From Streptomyces humi (GTDB lineage Bacteria; Actinomycetota; Actinomycetes; Streptomycetales; Streptomycetaceae): a DNA stretch of 49,166 nucleotides. Under the pieces are notes generated by a model. That model was given only the letters and a program-made list of their open reading frames with translations. It ran no database searches and was not told the DNA's origin. Below are positions 23,941 through 34,941 of the stretch, one piece after another; position 1 is the first letter of the stretch; each line of letters starts with the position of its first letter. Location: positions 1 to 49,166 of the forward strand of contig NZ_LBMU02000116.1 in the NCBI RefSeq assembly GCF_001005085.2, read 5' to 3'. Position numbers and translations under genes: made by a program.

Positions 23941-26358
23941 ATGGGACGAGCGGAAGAGAGAAAAGCGCGGCAGCGGGGCGGCCGCCGCGCCGCGCCCCGG
24001 AACCGCACGTCCCCGCCGCCCGAGCCCGAGACGCCCGCGGCGGGCACGACCACCACGGTCGAGGCCCCGCCCGCGGCCGAGGGCGCCACCCGCGCGGAGC
24101 GCCGCAAGGCCGCCGCGAAGGCGGGCTCCGGCAAGCCCGCCGGCAAGCCGGGCAAGCCCGCCAAGGGCCGGATACGCCGGCTGTTCACCTGGAAGAAGAT
24201 GCTCGGCGCGTTCCTCGGTGTCTGTCTGCTGGGCATCGGCGCCTTCGTCGCGCTCTACATGATGGTGGGCATTCCCCAGGGCAACGCGCTCGCGCAGACG
24301 CAGAGCAACGTCTACAAGTACAGCGACGGCTCGATCCTCGCCCGCAAGGGCACCGTCAACCGCGAGATCGTGGACCTGTCCAAGGTCCCCAAGGAGGTCC
24401 AGCACACCTTCGTCGCGGCCGAGAACAAGACCTTCTACAACGACAACGGCATCGACCTGAGGGGCATGGCCCGCGGTCTGTACAACACCGCGCGGGGCCG
24501 CGGCACCCAGGGCGGTTCGACGATCACCCAGCAGTACGTCAAGAACTACTACCTCGACCAGGACCAGACCGTCACGCGCAAGCTGAAGGAACTGGTCATC
24601 TCGCTCAAGGTGGACCGCGAGCGGACCAAGGACGACATCCTCGCCGGCTACATCAACACCAGCTACTACGGCCGGGGCGCGTACGGCATCCAGGCCGCCG
24701 CCCAGGCCTACTACCGCGTCGACGCCCAGGACCTCGACGTCCAGCAGGGCGCCTACCTGGCCGCGCTGCTCCAGGCGCCGAGCCAGTACGACTGGGCGGT
24801 GGCGGGTCCCGTCGGCAAGAAGCTGGTGCAGCAGCGCTGGAACTACGTCCTGGACAACATGGTCGGCCAGGGGTGGCTGGACAAGTCCAAGCGTGACGGG
24901 ATGAAGTTCCCGATCCCCAAGGAGCCGAAGGCCGCCTCCGGTCTGGAGGGCCAGAAGGGCTACCTGGTCGAACTCGCCAACACCCAGCTGGAGAACCAGC
25001 TGATGAAGCAGCAGGGCATCACCCGGTCCGAGGCCGAGGCCCTGGTGGTCGACCAGGGCTGGACGATCACCCTGAACATCGACCCGAAGAAGCAGGCCAA
25101 GCTGGAGGCGGCCGTCAAGAGCCAGCTCACCAGCAAGCTCGACGGCAAGAAGCGCAAGGTCGACAAGAACGTCCAGGCCGGCGCCGTCTCCGTGGACCCG
25201 AAGACCGGCAAGATCCTCGCCCTGTACGGCGGTACGAGCTACTACGACCACTACACCGACAACGCCACCCGGGCCGACTACCAGCCGGCCTCCACCTTCA
25301 AGCCGATCATCCTCGCCTCCGCCCTGGAACACAGCGCCCAGACGCAGGACGGCAAGGACATCGACGCCAACACCCTCTACGACGGCACCAGCGGCCGTCC
25401 GGTCAAGGGCAGCGACATCGCCTTCTCACCGCCCAACGAGGACGACGCCGACTACGGCGACATCACCGTGCAGACGGCGATGAACAAGTCCGTCAACTCG
25501 GTCTTCGCGCAGATGGGTGTGGACGTCGGCATGAAGAACGTCATGGGGACCGCCGACGAACTCGGTCTGGACACCACGGGCCTCCAGGCGGTGCCCGCGA
25601 TGACCCTGGGCAGCATGGGCGCGAGCCCGCTGGAGATGGCCGGGGTGTACGCCACCCTGGACAACCACGGCAAGAAGGTCACCCCGACGGTCATCGCGTC
25701 GGCCGAGAAGACCGGCCGCAAGGTGGACATACCGGACCCGATCGGTGAACAGGTCATCAGCCGCCCCGCGGCCGACCAGGTGACGTCGGTGCTGACCGGC
25801 GTGGTCGACGACGGTACGGCCAAGGTGTCGGTGGCCCAGAACCCGCTGCGCAAGGGCCAGCAGGTGGCGGGCAAGACGGGTACCTCCGACAACAACAAGT
25901 CGGCCTGGTTCACCGGCTACACACCGGACCTGGTCACCTCGGTGGGCCTGTTCGGCGAGGACGCCAAGTCCCACAACCAGGTCACGCTGACCGGCGCCAC
26001 GGGCCTCATCCCCGGCACCGGCCGTATCAACGGTGGCGGCTACCCGGCACAGATCTGGGCGGCCTACACCTTCGGCGTCACCAAGAAGGCCAAGTTCGAC
26101 CTGGAGACCGACCTGGGCGCGGCGGTCCAGCCGTCGCAGACCCCGTCGAAGTCGGCGACCCCCTCGGAGACGCCCTCCGAGACACCCAGCGAAACCCCGA
26201 CGAAGTCGGCGACCCCGTCCCAGACCCCGTCGAAGTCCCCGACCTCGACCGCCCCGACGACCTCCCCGCCGGCCACGACGAACGAGCCGTCACTGCCGGT
26301 GGAGACCCCGACGGACGGCGACACGAACAACCCGCTCGACCCGGCCGACGACCAGTAG
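23941..26358 (+). CDS. Class A penicillin-binding protein (transglycosylase/transpeptidase)
   Basis: An 805-residue bifunctional peptidoglycan synthase. A basic Ala/Pro/Lys cytoplasmic tail (1-85) and one membrane helix (MLGAFLGVCLLGIGAFVALYMMV) precede the GT51 domain (catalytic Glu161 in AAENKTFYNDNGIDLRG, then QGGSTITQQYVKN and RTKDDILAGYIN). The transpeptidase domain has PASTFKPI (Ser451), SVNSVFAQ and KTGTSDNNKSAWFTGY (Lys645). The C-terminal 90 residues are Ser/Thr/Pro repeats (SQTPSKSATPSETPSE), probably a wall-spanning tail. The first GT51 motif reads E-N rather than the usual E-D. It is monocistronic with a perfect terminator. Confidence 0.95.
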   Translation: MGRAEERKARQRGGRRAAPRNRTSPPPEPETPAAGTTTTVEAPPAAEGATRAERRKAAAKAGSGKPAGKPGKPAKGRIRRLFTWKKMLGAFLGVCLLGIGAFVALYMMVGIPQGNALAQTQSNVYKYSDGSILARKGTVNREIVDLSKVPKEVQHTFVAAENKTFYNDNGIDLRGMARGLYNTARGRGTQGGSTITQQYVKNYYLDQDQTVTRKLKELVISLKVDRERTKDDILAGYINTSYYGRGAYGIQAAAQAYYRVDAQDLDVQQGAYLAALLQAPSQYDWAVAGPVGKKLVQQRWNYVLDNMVGQGWLDKSKRDGMKFPIPKEPKAASGLEGQKGYLVELANTQLENQLMKQQGITRSEAEALVVDQGWTITLNIDPKKQAKLEAAVKSQLTSKLDGKKRKVDKNVQAGAVSVDPKTGKILALYGGTSYYDHYTDNATRADYQPASTFKPIILASALEHSAQTQDGKDIDANTLYDGTSGRPVKGSDIAFSPPNEDDADYGDITVQTAMNKSVNSVFAQMGVDVGMKNVMGTADELGLDTTGLQAVPAMTLGSMGASPLEMAGVYATLDNHGKKVTPTVIASAEKTGRKVDIPDPIGEQVISRPAADQVTSVLTGVVDDGTAKVSVAQNPLRKGQQVAGKTGTSDNNKSAWFTGYTPDLVTSVGLFGEDAKSHNQVTLTGATGLIPGTGRINGGGYPAQIWAAYTFGVTKKAKFDLETDLGAAVQPSQTPSKSATPSETPSETPSETPTKSATPSQTPSKSPTSTAPTTSPPATTNEPSLPVETPTDGDTNNPLDPADDQ

Positions 26359-26372
26359 GGCGACGCCACCGC

Positions 26373-26402
26373 AGGTGGGCCGGGGAATGCCCCGGCCCAC
26401 CT
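26373..26402 (+). terminator. Terminator hairpin after the PBP gene
   Basis: AGGTGGGCCGGGG and CCCCGGCCCACCT pair perfectly around AATG, 14 bases after the stop. Confidence 0.75.
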
Positions 26403-26432
26403 CGAGCCCTACGGCACCTCGAGCCCTACGGC
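26399..26432. repeat. Two perfect 17-bp tandem copies
   Basis: ACCTCGAGCCCTACGGC is repeated without a gap. The first copy overlaps the 3' end of the terminator hairpin; the array fills the space between the PBP gene and the convergent phosphatase gene. Confidence 0.85.
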
Positions 26433-26449
26433 GCCACGACCCCACGCTC

Positions 26450-28528
26450 CTACCGGTTCAGCTCGAACCAGACGACCTTCCCGGTGCTGAGCCGGGTCGC
26501 TCCCCACCGTCTGGCCAGTCTGTTGACGAGGTACAGCCCGCGGCCCCCCTCGTCCGTCGCCCGGGCCTGCCGCAGCCGCGGCAGCTGGGGCACGTCGTCG
26601 CCGACCTCGCACCGCAGGACGTCGGTTCGCAGCAGCCGCAGCGTCACCGGCCGTGAGGCGTACCGCACCGCGTTGGTGACCACCTCGCTCACCAGCAGCT
26701 CCACGGAGTCGGACAGCTCCTCGAGCCCCCAGCGGGCCAGTGCCCGCCGCGCGAGCCGCCGGGCCCGGCCGGGTGCCGCGTCCTCCGGCTCCAGGAACCA
26801 GTACGCCACGTCGCTCGGCGCGATCCCGTCGAACCGGGCGGCGAGCAGCGCGATGTCGTCGTCCCGGTCGCCCGGCCCGAGCATGTCGAGGACCTCGTCG
26901 CAGAGAGCCTCCAGCGGCGGCGGATGGTCCGGTCCGGTCAACTGCGCGGTCGCGGCGAGCTTCTCCCGCAGCTGCTCTATCCCGGTCCACACGTCCCGCA
27001 GCCGGGACTCCACCAGACCGTCGGTGTACAGCAGCAGCGTCGCCCCGGCGGGCGCGTCCAGCTCGACCGCCTCGAAGTCGACCCCACCGACCCCGATCGG
27101 CGCGCCCGGCGGCACCCTCAGCACCTCGGCCCGGCCGCCCAGGTGCAGCAGCACCGGCGGCGGATGCCCGGCGTTGGCGATGGTGATGCGGTGCGAGACC
27201 GGGTCGTAGACGGCGTACAGGCAGGTCGCCATGCGGTCGGTGCCGAGCCGCTGCGCCTGCTCGTCCAGGTGGTGCAGGACCTCCTGCGGCGGCAGGTCGA
27301 GACCCGCGAGGGTCTGCGCGGTGGTGCGCAACTGGCCCATGATGGCCGCCGACGTCATCGAGTGGCCCATCACGTCGCCGACGACGAGGGCGACCCGGCT
27401 GCCGGGCAGCGGGATCGCGTCGTACCAGTCACCGCCCACCCGCGCGGTCTCGGCCGCCGGCAGGTAGCGGGACGCCAGCCGCACCCCCGTCGCGCTCGGC
27501 AGGTGCTCGGGCAGCATGGTCCGCTGCAACTCGTCGGCGATGTAGGCCTCCCGGCCGTACAGCACCGCCTTGTCGATGCCGAGCGCGCTGTGCGTGGCCA
27601 GCTGCGCGGCCACCAGCAGGTCGTCGGTCTCGAACGCGAGCCGCTCCGGACGGCGCAGGAACAGCGCCGCGCCGATCACCCGGCGGCGGCCGCGCAGCGG
27701 GGCGAGGATCGCGTGCTGGGCGCCCGGGACCAGCGACTCGTTGCCCTCGCCGAGGAGTTCGGGGAGGGCGGAGCGCGCGGCGGGGGAGTCGGCGAAGACC
27801 GGCCGCACTCCCCGCAGTACCTCGTTGAGGGCACCGCCGGGGCGTACCTCGCACAGTTCCGCGGTGAGCGCGGCCAGGCCGACGTCGGCGGGGTCCGGCT
27901 CCGGGACCGGCAGCTGCGGGAAGCCGCCCTCGGTGTCCCGCTCCTCGGGGATCCGGTCGGTGCGGCGCAGCCGCAGCACCACCGGGCCGGTGGGCCGTTC
28001 GTCGCCGACCGGCAGCGGGTCGCGCAGATAGACCAGGATCGCGTCCGAGAAGGTCGGCACGGTCGCCCGGCACAGCCCCATCACGATCTCGTCGAGGTCC
28101 ATGCCCCGGGCGATCCGCCGGGTCGCGGCGCCCACGAAACGCAGCCGGTCGCCGTCCCGGCGCATCGGCATGGGCCGTCCTGGCGGCAGCCCGCGTCCGC
28201 TGCGACGCTCCTGGGGGCCCGCGGCCCGCTCCTGCTCGGCGCCGGGCTGGGGCGGGATGGCCTCGGTGGGGCGCGGCCGGTGCGGATCGGGCTCAGCGCT
28301 GGTGGGCTGGGCGTGCTCGGGGCCGTTGACGGAGTGCTCCTTGGACGTGCTGGTACCAGGGCCGGAGGGCGTCTCACCCGCGCGGGCCTGCGCGGGTAAC
28401 GCCGTGGCGCCGGCTGGAGGGGGCGGTGTCTGGGCCTGGGGCTGCGGGGAACGCAGGAGCGCCCCGCGGGTCTGAGCGGGGTCGGCGCCCGGCTGGGGGC
28501 GCTCGTAGGAGGTGGGGTGCTCCGTCAC
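26450..28528 (-). CDS. SpoIIE-type protein phosphatase with GAF and HATPase domains
   Basis: About 692 residues. A disordered Pro-rich N-terminus (1-125) is followed by a GAF-like sensor (about 140-335, GMDLDEIVMGLCRATVP to ATHSALGIDKAVLYGREAYIADELQRTMLPEHLP), a PP2C/SpoIIE phosphatase (VGGDWYDAIPL, VVGDVMGHS, YTDGLVESR, RDDDIALLAARF) and a C-terminal HATPase_c_2 domain of anti-sigma-kinase type (LLVSEVVTNAVRYA, EGGRGLYLVNRLARRWG). Such proteins act on anti-anti-sigma factors. GTG 28528 begins VTEHPTSYERP; the frame is open further upstream and the exact start is uncertain. Confidence 0.88.
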   Translation of the reverse strand: MTEHPTSYERPQPGADPAQTRGALLRSPQPQAQTPPPPAGATALPAQARAGETPSGPGTSTSKEHSVNGPEHAQPTSAEPDPHRPRPTEAIPPQPGAEQERAAGPQERRSGRGLPPGRPMPMRRDGDRLRFVGAATRRIARGMDLDEIVMGLCRATVPTFSDAILVYLRDPLPVGDERPTGPVVLRLRRTDRIPEERDTEGGFPQLPVPEPDPADVGLAALTAELCEVRPGGALNEVLRGVRPVFADSPAARSALPELLGEGNESLVPGAQHAILAPLRGRRRVIGAALFLRRPERLAFETDDLLVAAQLATHSALGIDKAVLYGREAYIADELQRTMLPEHLPSATGVRLASRYLPAAETARVGGDWYDAIPLPGSRVALVVGDVMGHSMTSAAIMGQLRTTAQTLAGLDLPPQEVLHHLDEQAQRLGTDRMATCLYAVYDPVSHRITIANAGHPPPVLLHLGGRAEVLRVPPGAPIGVGGVDFEAVELDAPAGATLLLYTDGLVESRLRDVWTGIEQLREKLAATAQLTGPDHPPPLEALCDEVLDMLGPGDRDDDIALLAARFDGIAPSDVAYWFLEPEDAAPGRARRLARRALARWGLEELSDSVELLVSEVVTNAVRYASRPVTLRLLRTDVLRCEVGDDVPQLPRLRQARATDEGGRGLYLVNRLARRWGATRLSTGKVVWFELNR

Positions 28529-28846
28529 GCGAGTCGAATCCGTCCGTCCGGGGCTGCGCGCCGGGCACGCAGGTGGTCCCGCCGAAAGTCCGATACCCGG
28601 ATTAGCTGCCCCAGGAACGGAATTCCGGCGTGGCTGGAGGCTGTTCCTGTGCCACCGGCGAACGATCTGCGGCCCGCGTACCGTTCGCCCGTGCTGCCCT
28701 CGTACCCCTCGCTCACGTCCTGCCGCCCCTCGGTGACGTTCGGTCAAGCCCGGAGCATGGTCCGGGAGTTGCACGCGACACGTTTGATCGACGCGCCCTT
28801 GCGGAGGACGATCCTACGGTTGTGGACCGGGGGCGCATCAAGGGTC
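28529..28846. other. Intergenic region upstream of the phosphatase gene
   Basis: About 320 bases between two minus-strand genes. It includes the palindrome CGGAATTCCG near 28617-28626 and an AT-richer patch that may hold the phosphatase promoter. The phosphatase frame stays open through most of it, but composition and lack of domains argue against coding. Confidence 0.4.
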
Positions 28847-29560
28847 TCATGAGGACACGTGCGCGGGCGTACGGTCCCAGTCCTCCGGCAGCGACGGTAC
28901 CGCCCAGGCCGGGTCGGGCCGCCAGTGCTGCCAGCCGTCCGAGAACGGCGGCTCCCAGGCCCGGACCGCCTCGGCCGCGGCCAGGCCCGCGGCCCGCGCC
29001 GACGCGGCCTTCGCCGGGCCCATCAGGCCGTCCCGCTGGGCCTGCGCGAACTCGTCCTCGTCGAGCCACTCCCAGCTCCGGTCGGGGTGCACGGAGATGT
29101 CCAGGAAGTAGTCCTCCGAGTCCACCCCGCCGTCCCAACGGGCCAGCGGCTGCTCCAGATTGACGTACCAGTTCTTGAAGTGCCAGCCCGGCTCCCAGAA
29201 CAGCCACACCGACCAGGGCTCGCCGGGCCTGGCCAGCTTCAGCACCCCGGTGCCCAGCCAGTGGCCGTGTCCCACGGTCCGCGGCCTGGTGTACCGGGAC
29301 TCCAGCGGCTCCTCGCGCACCGACGAGCCGTCGGTGTACACGGGCTTGACGCATTCCGTACCGGGCGCCAGCCACACGGCCAGCAGCTCCGCGTCGTCCC
29401 GTACGACGGTGACGGGGCGCGCGATGTGGAAGCCGGGCCCGGCGTTCTCCCGGTACCGCCACAGGATCTGGCTCCCGGGAGTCCAGAAACCGCTCCCGTT
29501 CCCGGTCGCGCCACCCGTTTCCCCGCGCCTCACGCGTCTCACCGCTCCACCGTCTGCCAT
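28847..29560 (-). CDS. DUF402 domain protein
   Basis: A 237-residue protein of the DUF402 (FomD/Ntdp-like) family, whose studied members hydrolyse nucleoside diphosphates or CMP-linked intermediates. Recognisable segments are QILWRYRENAGPGFHIARPVTVVRDDAELLAVWLAPGTE, WSVWLFWEPGWHFKNWYVNLEQPLARWDGGVDSEDYFLDISVHPDRSWEWLDEDEF and QRDGLMGPAKAA. The Asp/Glu cluster fits a divalent-metal site. An unusual basic N-terminal stretch of about 20 residues precedes the domain. TAATAT lies exactly six bases before the ATG, so the mRNA is probably leaderless. Confidence 0.88.
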   Translation of the reverse strand: MADGGAVRRVRRGETGGATGNGSGFWTPGSQILWRYRENAGPGFHIARPVTVVRDDAELLAVWLAPGTECVKPVYTDGSSVREEPLESRYTRPRTVGHGHWLGTGVLKLARPGEPWSVWLFWEPGWHFKNWYVNLEQPLARWDGGVDSEDYFLDISVHPDRSWEWLDEDEFAQAQRDGLMGPAKAASARAAGLAAAEAVRAWEPPFSDGWQHWRPDPAWAVPSLPEDWDRTPAHVSS

Positions 29561-29566
29561 GCACAG

Positions 29567-29572
29567 ATATTA
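29567..29572 (-). promoter_or_regulatory. -10 element of a leaderless promoter (DUF402 gene)
   Basis: TAATAT on the minus strand, then six bases, then ATG. This spacing puts the transcription start at the start codon. Confidence 0.65.
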
Positions 29573-29644
29573 GGTGCCACAGGCATACGACGCTGCGGTG
29601 GACGTCACGGTTCTCGCCGGGCGGCGCGAACTGTTCGCACCCGG

Positions 29645-31030
29645 TTACGGCCGTGTCATCCGCAGGACATCCAGCGCCTCGTCGAGCTGTCCGACGGTCA
29701 GGTCGCCCTTCTCCACGTACCCGCCCTCCAGGACGACCTGACGGATCGTCTTGCGTTCCGCCAGCGCCTTCTTGGCCACCTTGGCGGCCTCCTCGTAGCC
29801 GATGTACTTGTTGAGCGGGGTGACCACGGACGGCGACGACTCGGCGTACTCCCGGGCGCGTTCCCGGTTCGCGGTGATGCCGTCGACCGTCCGGTCGGCC
29901 AGCAGCCGCGACACGTTGGCGAGCAGCCGCACCGACTCCAGCACGTTCTTCGCGATGACCGGGAGCATCACGTTGAGCTCGAAGTTGCCGGCCGCACCGG
30001 CGAACGCGATCGTCTGGTCGTTCCCGATGACCTGGGCCGACACCATCAACACCGCTTCGGGGACGACCGGGTTGACCTTCCCCGGCATGATCGAGGAACC
30101 CGGCTGGAGGTCGGGCAGGGCGATCTCGGCGAGTCCGGTCCGCGGCCCCGAGGCCATCCACCGCAGATCGTTGGCGATCTTCGTCAGGCCGACCGCGACG
30201 GTCCGCAGCTGCCCGCTGGTCTCGACGATCCCGTCCCGCGCGCCCTGCGCCTCGAAGTGGTCGCGGGCCTCGGTGAACGGCAGCCCGGTCACCCGCGCCA
30301 CCTCCGCGATCACGGCGGCGGAGAAGCCGGGCGGGGTGTTGATCCCGGTGCCCACCGCGGTCCCGCCCAGCGGCAGCTCCGCGAGCCGGGGCAGCGAGGC
30401 GCGCAGCCGCTCGACGCCGTACCGCACCTGAGCGGCGTACCCGCCGAACTCCTGTCCGAGGGTCACCGGCGTGGCGTCCATGAGGTGGGTCCGCCCGGAC
30501 TTCACGACGTCCGCGAACTCCTCGGACTTCCCGGTCAGGGCGTCGGCGAGGTGTTCGAGCGCCGGGATCAGGTCCCGGGTGACGGCGGCGGTGGCGGCGA
30601 TGTGGAGGGAGGACGGGAACACGTCGTTGGACGACTGCGAGGCGTTGACGTGGTCGTTCGGGTGGACGTCCCGCCCGAGCCGCTCGGTGGCGAGCGTGGC
30701 GATGACCTCGTTGGTGTTCATGTTCGAGGAGGTCCCGGAGCCCGTCTGGAAGACGTCCACGGGGAACTGCTCGTCCCAGCGCCCCTCGGCGACCTCCGCA
30801 GCCGCCTCCTCGATCGCTTGGGCCAGGTCCTTGTCGATCACCCCCAGCTCGGCGTTCACCTTGGCCGCCGCGCCCTTGATCCGGGCCAGCGCCTCGATGT
30901 GCGCACGCTCGATCCGCTGCCCGGAGACGGGGAAGTTCTCGACGGCCCGCTGCGTCTGGGCCCGCCACTTGGCGTGGGCGGGGACCCGGACCTCGCCCAT
31001 GGAGTCGTGTTCGATGCGGTAGTCGCTCAT
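29645..31030 (-). CDS. fumC: Class II fumarate hydratase
   Basis: A 461-residue iron-independent fumarase that interconverts fumarate and malate in the TCA cycle as a homotetramer. Motifs are QTGSGTSSNMNTNEV, HPNDHVNASQSSNDVFPS, SGRTHLMDATPVTLGQE, the signature GSSIMPGKVNPV (mobile loop with catalytic Ser) and GNDQTIAFAGAAGNFELN. Start is ATG 31030 (MSDYRIEHDSMGEV); the upstream extension is not protein-like. It lies 84 bases after the DUF402 gene in the same direction. A second, unrelated class I fumarase lies 2.2 kb away. Confidence 0.96.
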   Translation of the reverse strand: MSDYRIEHDSMGEVRVPAHAKWRAQTQRAVENFPVSGQRIERAHIEALARIKGAAAKVNAELGVIDKDLAQAIEEAAAEVAEGRWDEQFPVDVFQTGSGTSSNMNTNEVIATLATERLGRDVHPNDHVNASQSSNDVFPSSLHIAATAAVTRDLIPALEHLADALTGKSEEFADVVKSGRTHLMDATPVTLGQEFGGYAAQVRYGVERLRASLPRLAELPLGGTAVGTGINTPPGFSAAVIAEVARVTGLPFTEARDHFEAQGARDGIVETSGQLRTVAVGLTKIANDLRWMASGPRTGLAEIALPDLQPGSSIMPGKVNPVVPEAVLMVSAQVIGNDQTIAFAGAAGNFELNVMLPVIAKNVLESVRLLANVSRLLADRTVDGITANRERAREYAESSPSVVTPLNKYIGYEEAAKVAKKALAERKTIRQVVLEGGYVEKGDLTVGQLDEALDVLRMTRP

Positions 31031-31214
31031 GCCCTTGTCAGCGATCGGGGCGCGGTGGTTGTTCCGGACCGTGGGCCCATTGGCACCACCGGCGTCACCG
31101 GGTCGGGGGACCGGACCCCCGGCCGCCGGGCGGAACACAGCGGATAAATGTGACTATCAGCCCAAGATGGTGGGCGATTCCCGCTGTCACCAAGGCTGGC
31201 AGGAGGACCGATCG

Positions 31215-31580
31215 ATGCACTTCACTCCCAAGGGTCTGCTCGGCGCCGTCGCGGCGGTGTCCATAGGCACGGCGACCCTGCTGGGCGCGGGCGCCGGCAC
31301 CGCCGGAGCCGCGGGCAGGGTCCACTGCGACCACGCCGAACGGCCCGTCTGGAGCGGCGACCCCAGCCGCAACCTGACGGCCCGCGGCTGCGACCTGCCG
31401 TCCGGCGAGCGCCGCTGGTACCGCGTCGAGGTCGACGACCTGGTGGAGGCCCACCACACGACGGACTATCTGAACGGCCCGGTCGACCGGACCGAGAAGC
31501 TGCACGACAGGACCATCAGGTGCATGGGCTTCATCGCCGACGGCCCCACGGTGAACTGGTTCGGCTGCGTGCCGCACTGA
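31215..31580 (+). CDS. Small secreted protein, unknown function
   Basis: A 121-residue protein with a clear signal peptide (MHFTPKGLLGAVAAVSIGTA to about AGAAG, residue 34), leaving a mature domain of about 87 residues. Four Cys (in VHCDHAE, RGCDLPS, IRCMGF and GCVPH) could make two disulfides. AGGAGG lies eight bases before ATG. No family recognised; small secreted Cys proteins of this kind are common in Streptomyces. It is convergent with an I36-type inhibitor gene and shares a terminator with it. Confidence 0.8.
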   Translation: MHFTPKGLLGAVAAVSIGTATLLGAGAGTAGAAGRVHCDHAERPVWSGDPSRNLTARGCDLPSGERRWYRVEVDDLVEAHHTTDYLNGPVDRTEKLHDRTIRCMGFIADGPTVNWFGCVPH

Positions 31581-31600
31581 GCCGCGCCGACCCGTGGAAC

Positions 31601-31636
31601 GGGCCCGGGCCCGGCCGCCGGGCCGGCCCCGGGCCC
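31601..31636. terminator. GC-rich hairpin between convergent secreted-protein genes
   Basis: GGGCCCGGGCCCGGCC and GGCCGGCCCCGGGCCC pair at 15 of 16 positions around GCCG. Probably bidirectional. Confidence 0.6.
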
Positions 31637-31674
31637 GGCGGGGCGCCGCCCCCAGGCGCCCGGCGGGGTGAAGG

Positions 31675-32052
31675 TCAGCAGACCCACTTGTTGGACTTGA
31701 TGTACATGGCCGCGCTCTGGGATCCCTTGGTCCCCCTCGCGTCGACTCCGGAGTCCCCCGTGTAGTTCTTCCCCGCGTACCACCGGAAGTCGCAGGAAGC
31801 GCCGTGGTTGTACCACGACTTGAAGTTCTGGAAGACCGAGTACACGGTCAGGTCCGCGTTGTTCCCCGCGACCTGCTGCCGGTGCCCGGTGTAGTTCTCC
31901 CCGGACCAGACGCAGTAGTAGCCCGACGGACAGTCCGACGCCGCCGACGGGGAGTTCTGTGCCGCACTGGCTCCGCCCGCGCCTCCGGCCAGCAGGCCCC
32001 CGGTCAGCGCGACGCTCCCGGCGACGGCCGCGAACTTCCTGTTCATGCGCAT
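31675..32052 (-). CDS. Peptidase inhibitor family I36 protein
   Basis: A 125-residue secreted protein. A signal peptide (to about residue 32, GGASAAQ) is followed by the I36 (SMPI-like) pattern: DCPSGYYCVWSGENYTGHRQQVAGN, FKSWYNHGASCDFRWYAGKNYTGDSG and a C-terminal NKWVC. This gamma-crystallin-like fold inhibits metalloproteases in the founding member; inhibition here is not proven. ATG 32052 (MRMNRKF) or the next ATG 32046 may be used, with a G-rich ribosome binding site just upstream. Confidence 0.87.
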   Translation of the reverse strand: MRMNRKFAAVAGSVALTGGLLAGGAGGASAAQNSPSAASDCPSGYYCVWSGENYTGHRQQVAGNNADLTVYSVFQNFKSWYNHGASCDFRWYAGKNYTGDSGVDARGTKGSQSAAMYIKSNKWVC

Positions 32053-32148
32053 GCTGTTACCCCCTTCGAGGCACTTGTGCGTCCGTTGTGGACGTGGTCT
32101 GACAAGTGCCGAAAGAAGACTGGCCCGAGCGGGGAAACCCCGGCAACG

Positions 32149-32172
32149 TCTTCCCAGAGCGGTGGGAAGACG
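32149..32172. promoter_or_regulatory. Inverted repeat before the winged-helix regulator
   Basis: GTCTTCCCA and TGGGAAGAC form perfect 9-bp arms around six bases, ending 18 bases before the ATG at 32191. It could be an autoregulatory operator or an RNA hairpin next to the ribosome binding site. Confidence 0.5.
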
Positions 32173-32190
32173 GAGGCGGGAAGGCGCTGC

Positions 32191-33195
32191 ATGCTTCGGA
32201 TCCACTTCACCAGCGACGATCTGGCGCGCATCCGGATGGTCCCGGCGCCCGACCCGCTGTGGGAGGTGCTGCTCAGCTCGTACCGGCTGCGCCATCCGAG
32301 CGGGGCGGTGTACTTCGGAGCCTGGCGGCGGACGGTCGCGACCCGCCTGTCACCCTCGGCGCGGCTGCTGGCCGCGCTCGCTCCGCCGACCGGTTACGCC
32401 GTCGACTTCCTGACCCCGCCGGGCGCGGGCCCGGCACCGGCGGCGGGCCTGGATGCCCTGCGGCGGACGCCGCGCACGCGACTGCGCAGGGACCTGGAGG
32501 AACTGCACCACCGCCACCCCGCCCGCCCGCTGCCCGCCTGGACACGTGGGCTGGCCGAAGGTGATCCGGGGGCCGTGTCGGCGCTCTCCGACGCGGTCGC
32601 CGCGTACTTCGCGGCGGCGCTCGAACCGTTCTGGCCGCGGGTACGGCGGCAGGTGCAGCGGGACCACGAGTGGCGGACCCGTGCCCTCGACACGACCGGG
32701 TGGGAGGGAGTGCTCGCCACCCTGCATCCGTCCGCGACCTGGCACTACCCCGTGCTCGAACTCGCCTTCCCCGCCGACCACGACGTCCACCTCGACGGCC
32801 GTGGCCTGACGTTGCAGCCGTCGTTCTTCTGCTGGGGCGCGCCCACGACGTTCCTGGACACGGGACTTCCGCCGGTCCTGGTGTACCCCGTCGAACGCAG
32901 CCTCGACTGGTCGGAGACGCCGCACCCGCCCGGGCGGCAGGCCGTGGCCGCGTTGCTGGGCAGGACGCGGGCGCGCGTCCTGGAGGTCGTCGCGACAGCG
33001 GCCTGCACCACGACCCAGCTCTCCGAACGCGCGCACGTGCCCATCCAGACGGCCAGCCACCAGGCGGCGGTGCTGCGCGAGGCGAACCTGATCCACAGCC
33101 GGCGCCACCGCAACACCGTGGTCCACACGGTCACGGCCCTGGGAGCGGCACTGCTCCACGGCGAGTCCGGTCCGCCGCCCTTCCTGACGCAGTGA
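32191..33195 (+). CDS. ArsR-like winged-helix transcriptional regulator (DUF5937-type)
   Basis: A 334-residue protein. The N-terminal 230 residues (MLRIHFTSDDLARIRMVPAPDPLWEVLLSSY onward) form the large ligand or dimer domain seen in DUF5937-type ArsR-like regulators. The C-terminal winged helix (about 250-325) reads LLGRTRARVLEVVATAACTTTQLSERAHVPIQTASHQAAVLREANLIHSRRHRNTVVHTVTALGAALL. It probably binds as a dimer. The gene is divergent from the I36 inhibitor, so both might respond to it; a perfect 9-bp inverted repeat lies just before its start. Confidence 0.8.
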   Translation: MLRIHFTSDDLARIRMVPAPDPLWEVLLSSYRLRHPSGAVYFGAWRRTVATRLSPSARLLAALAPPTGYAVDFLTPPGAGPAPAAGLDALRRTPRTRLRRDLEELHHRHPARPLPAWTRGLAEGDPGAVSALSDAVAAYFAAALEPFWPRVRRQVQRDHEWRTRALDTTGWEGVLATLHPSATWHYPVLELAFPADHDVHLDGRGLTLQPSFFCWGAPTTFLDTGLPPVLVYPVERSLDWSETPHPPGRQAVAALLGRTRARVLEVVATAACTTTQLSERAHVPIQTASHQAAVLREANLIHSRRHRNTVVHTVTALGAALLHGESGPPPFLTQ

Positions 33196-33213
33196 TCCCG
33201 AGCCGCGGGAACG

Positions 33214-33249
33214 GCGGAGCCCCCGGCGGTGACGCGCCAGGGGCTCTGC
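33214..33249. terminator. Hairpin between convergent regulator and fumarase genes
   Basis: GCGGAGCCCC and GGGGCTCTGC pair (one G-U) around 16 bases in the 72-base gap between the two stops. Confidence 0.5.
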
Positions 33250-33267
33250 TCGGGTGCCGCGGCCGGA

Positions 33268-34941
<1,674 letters not shown>

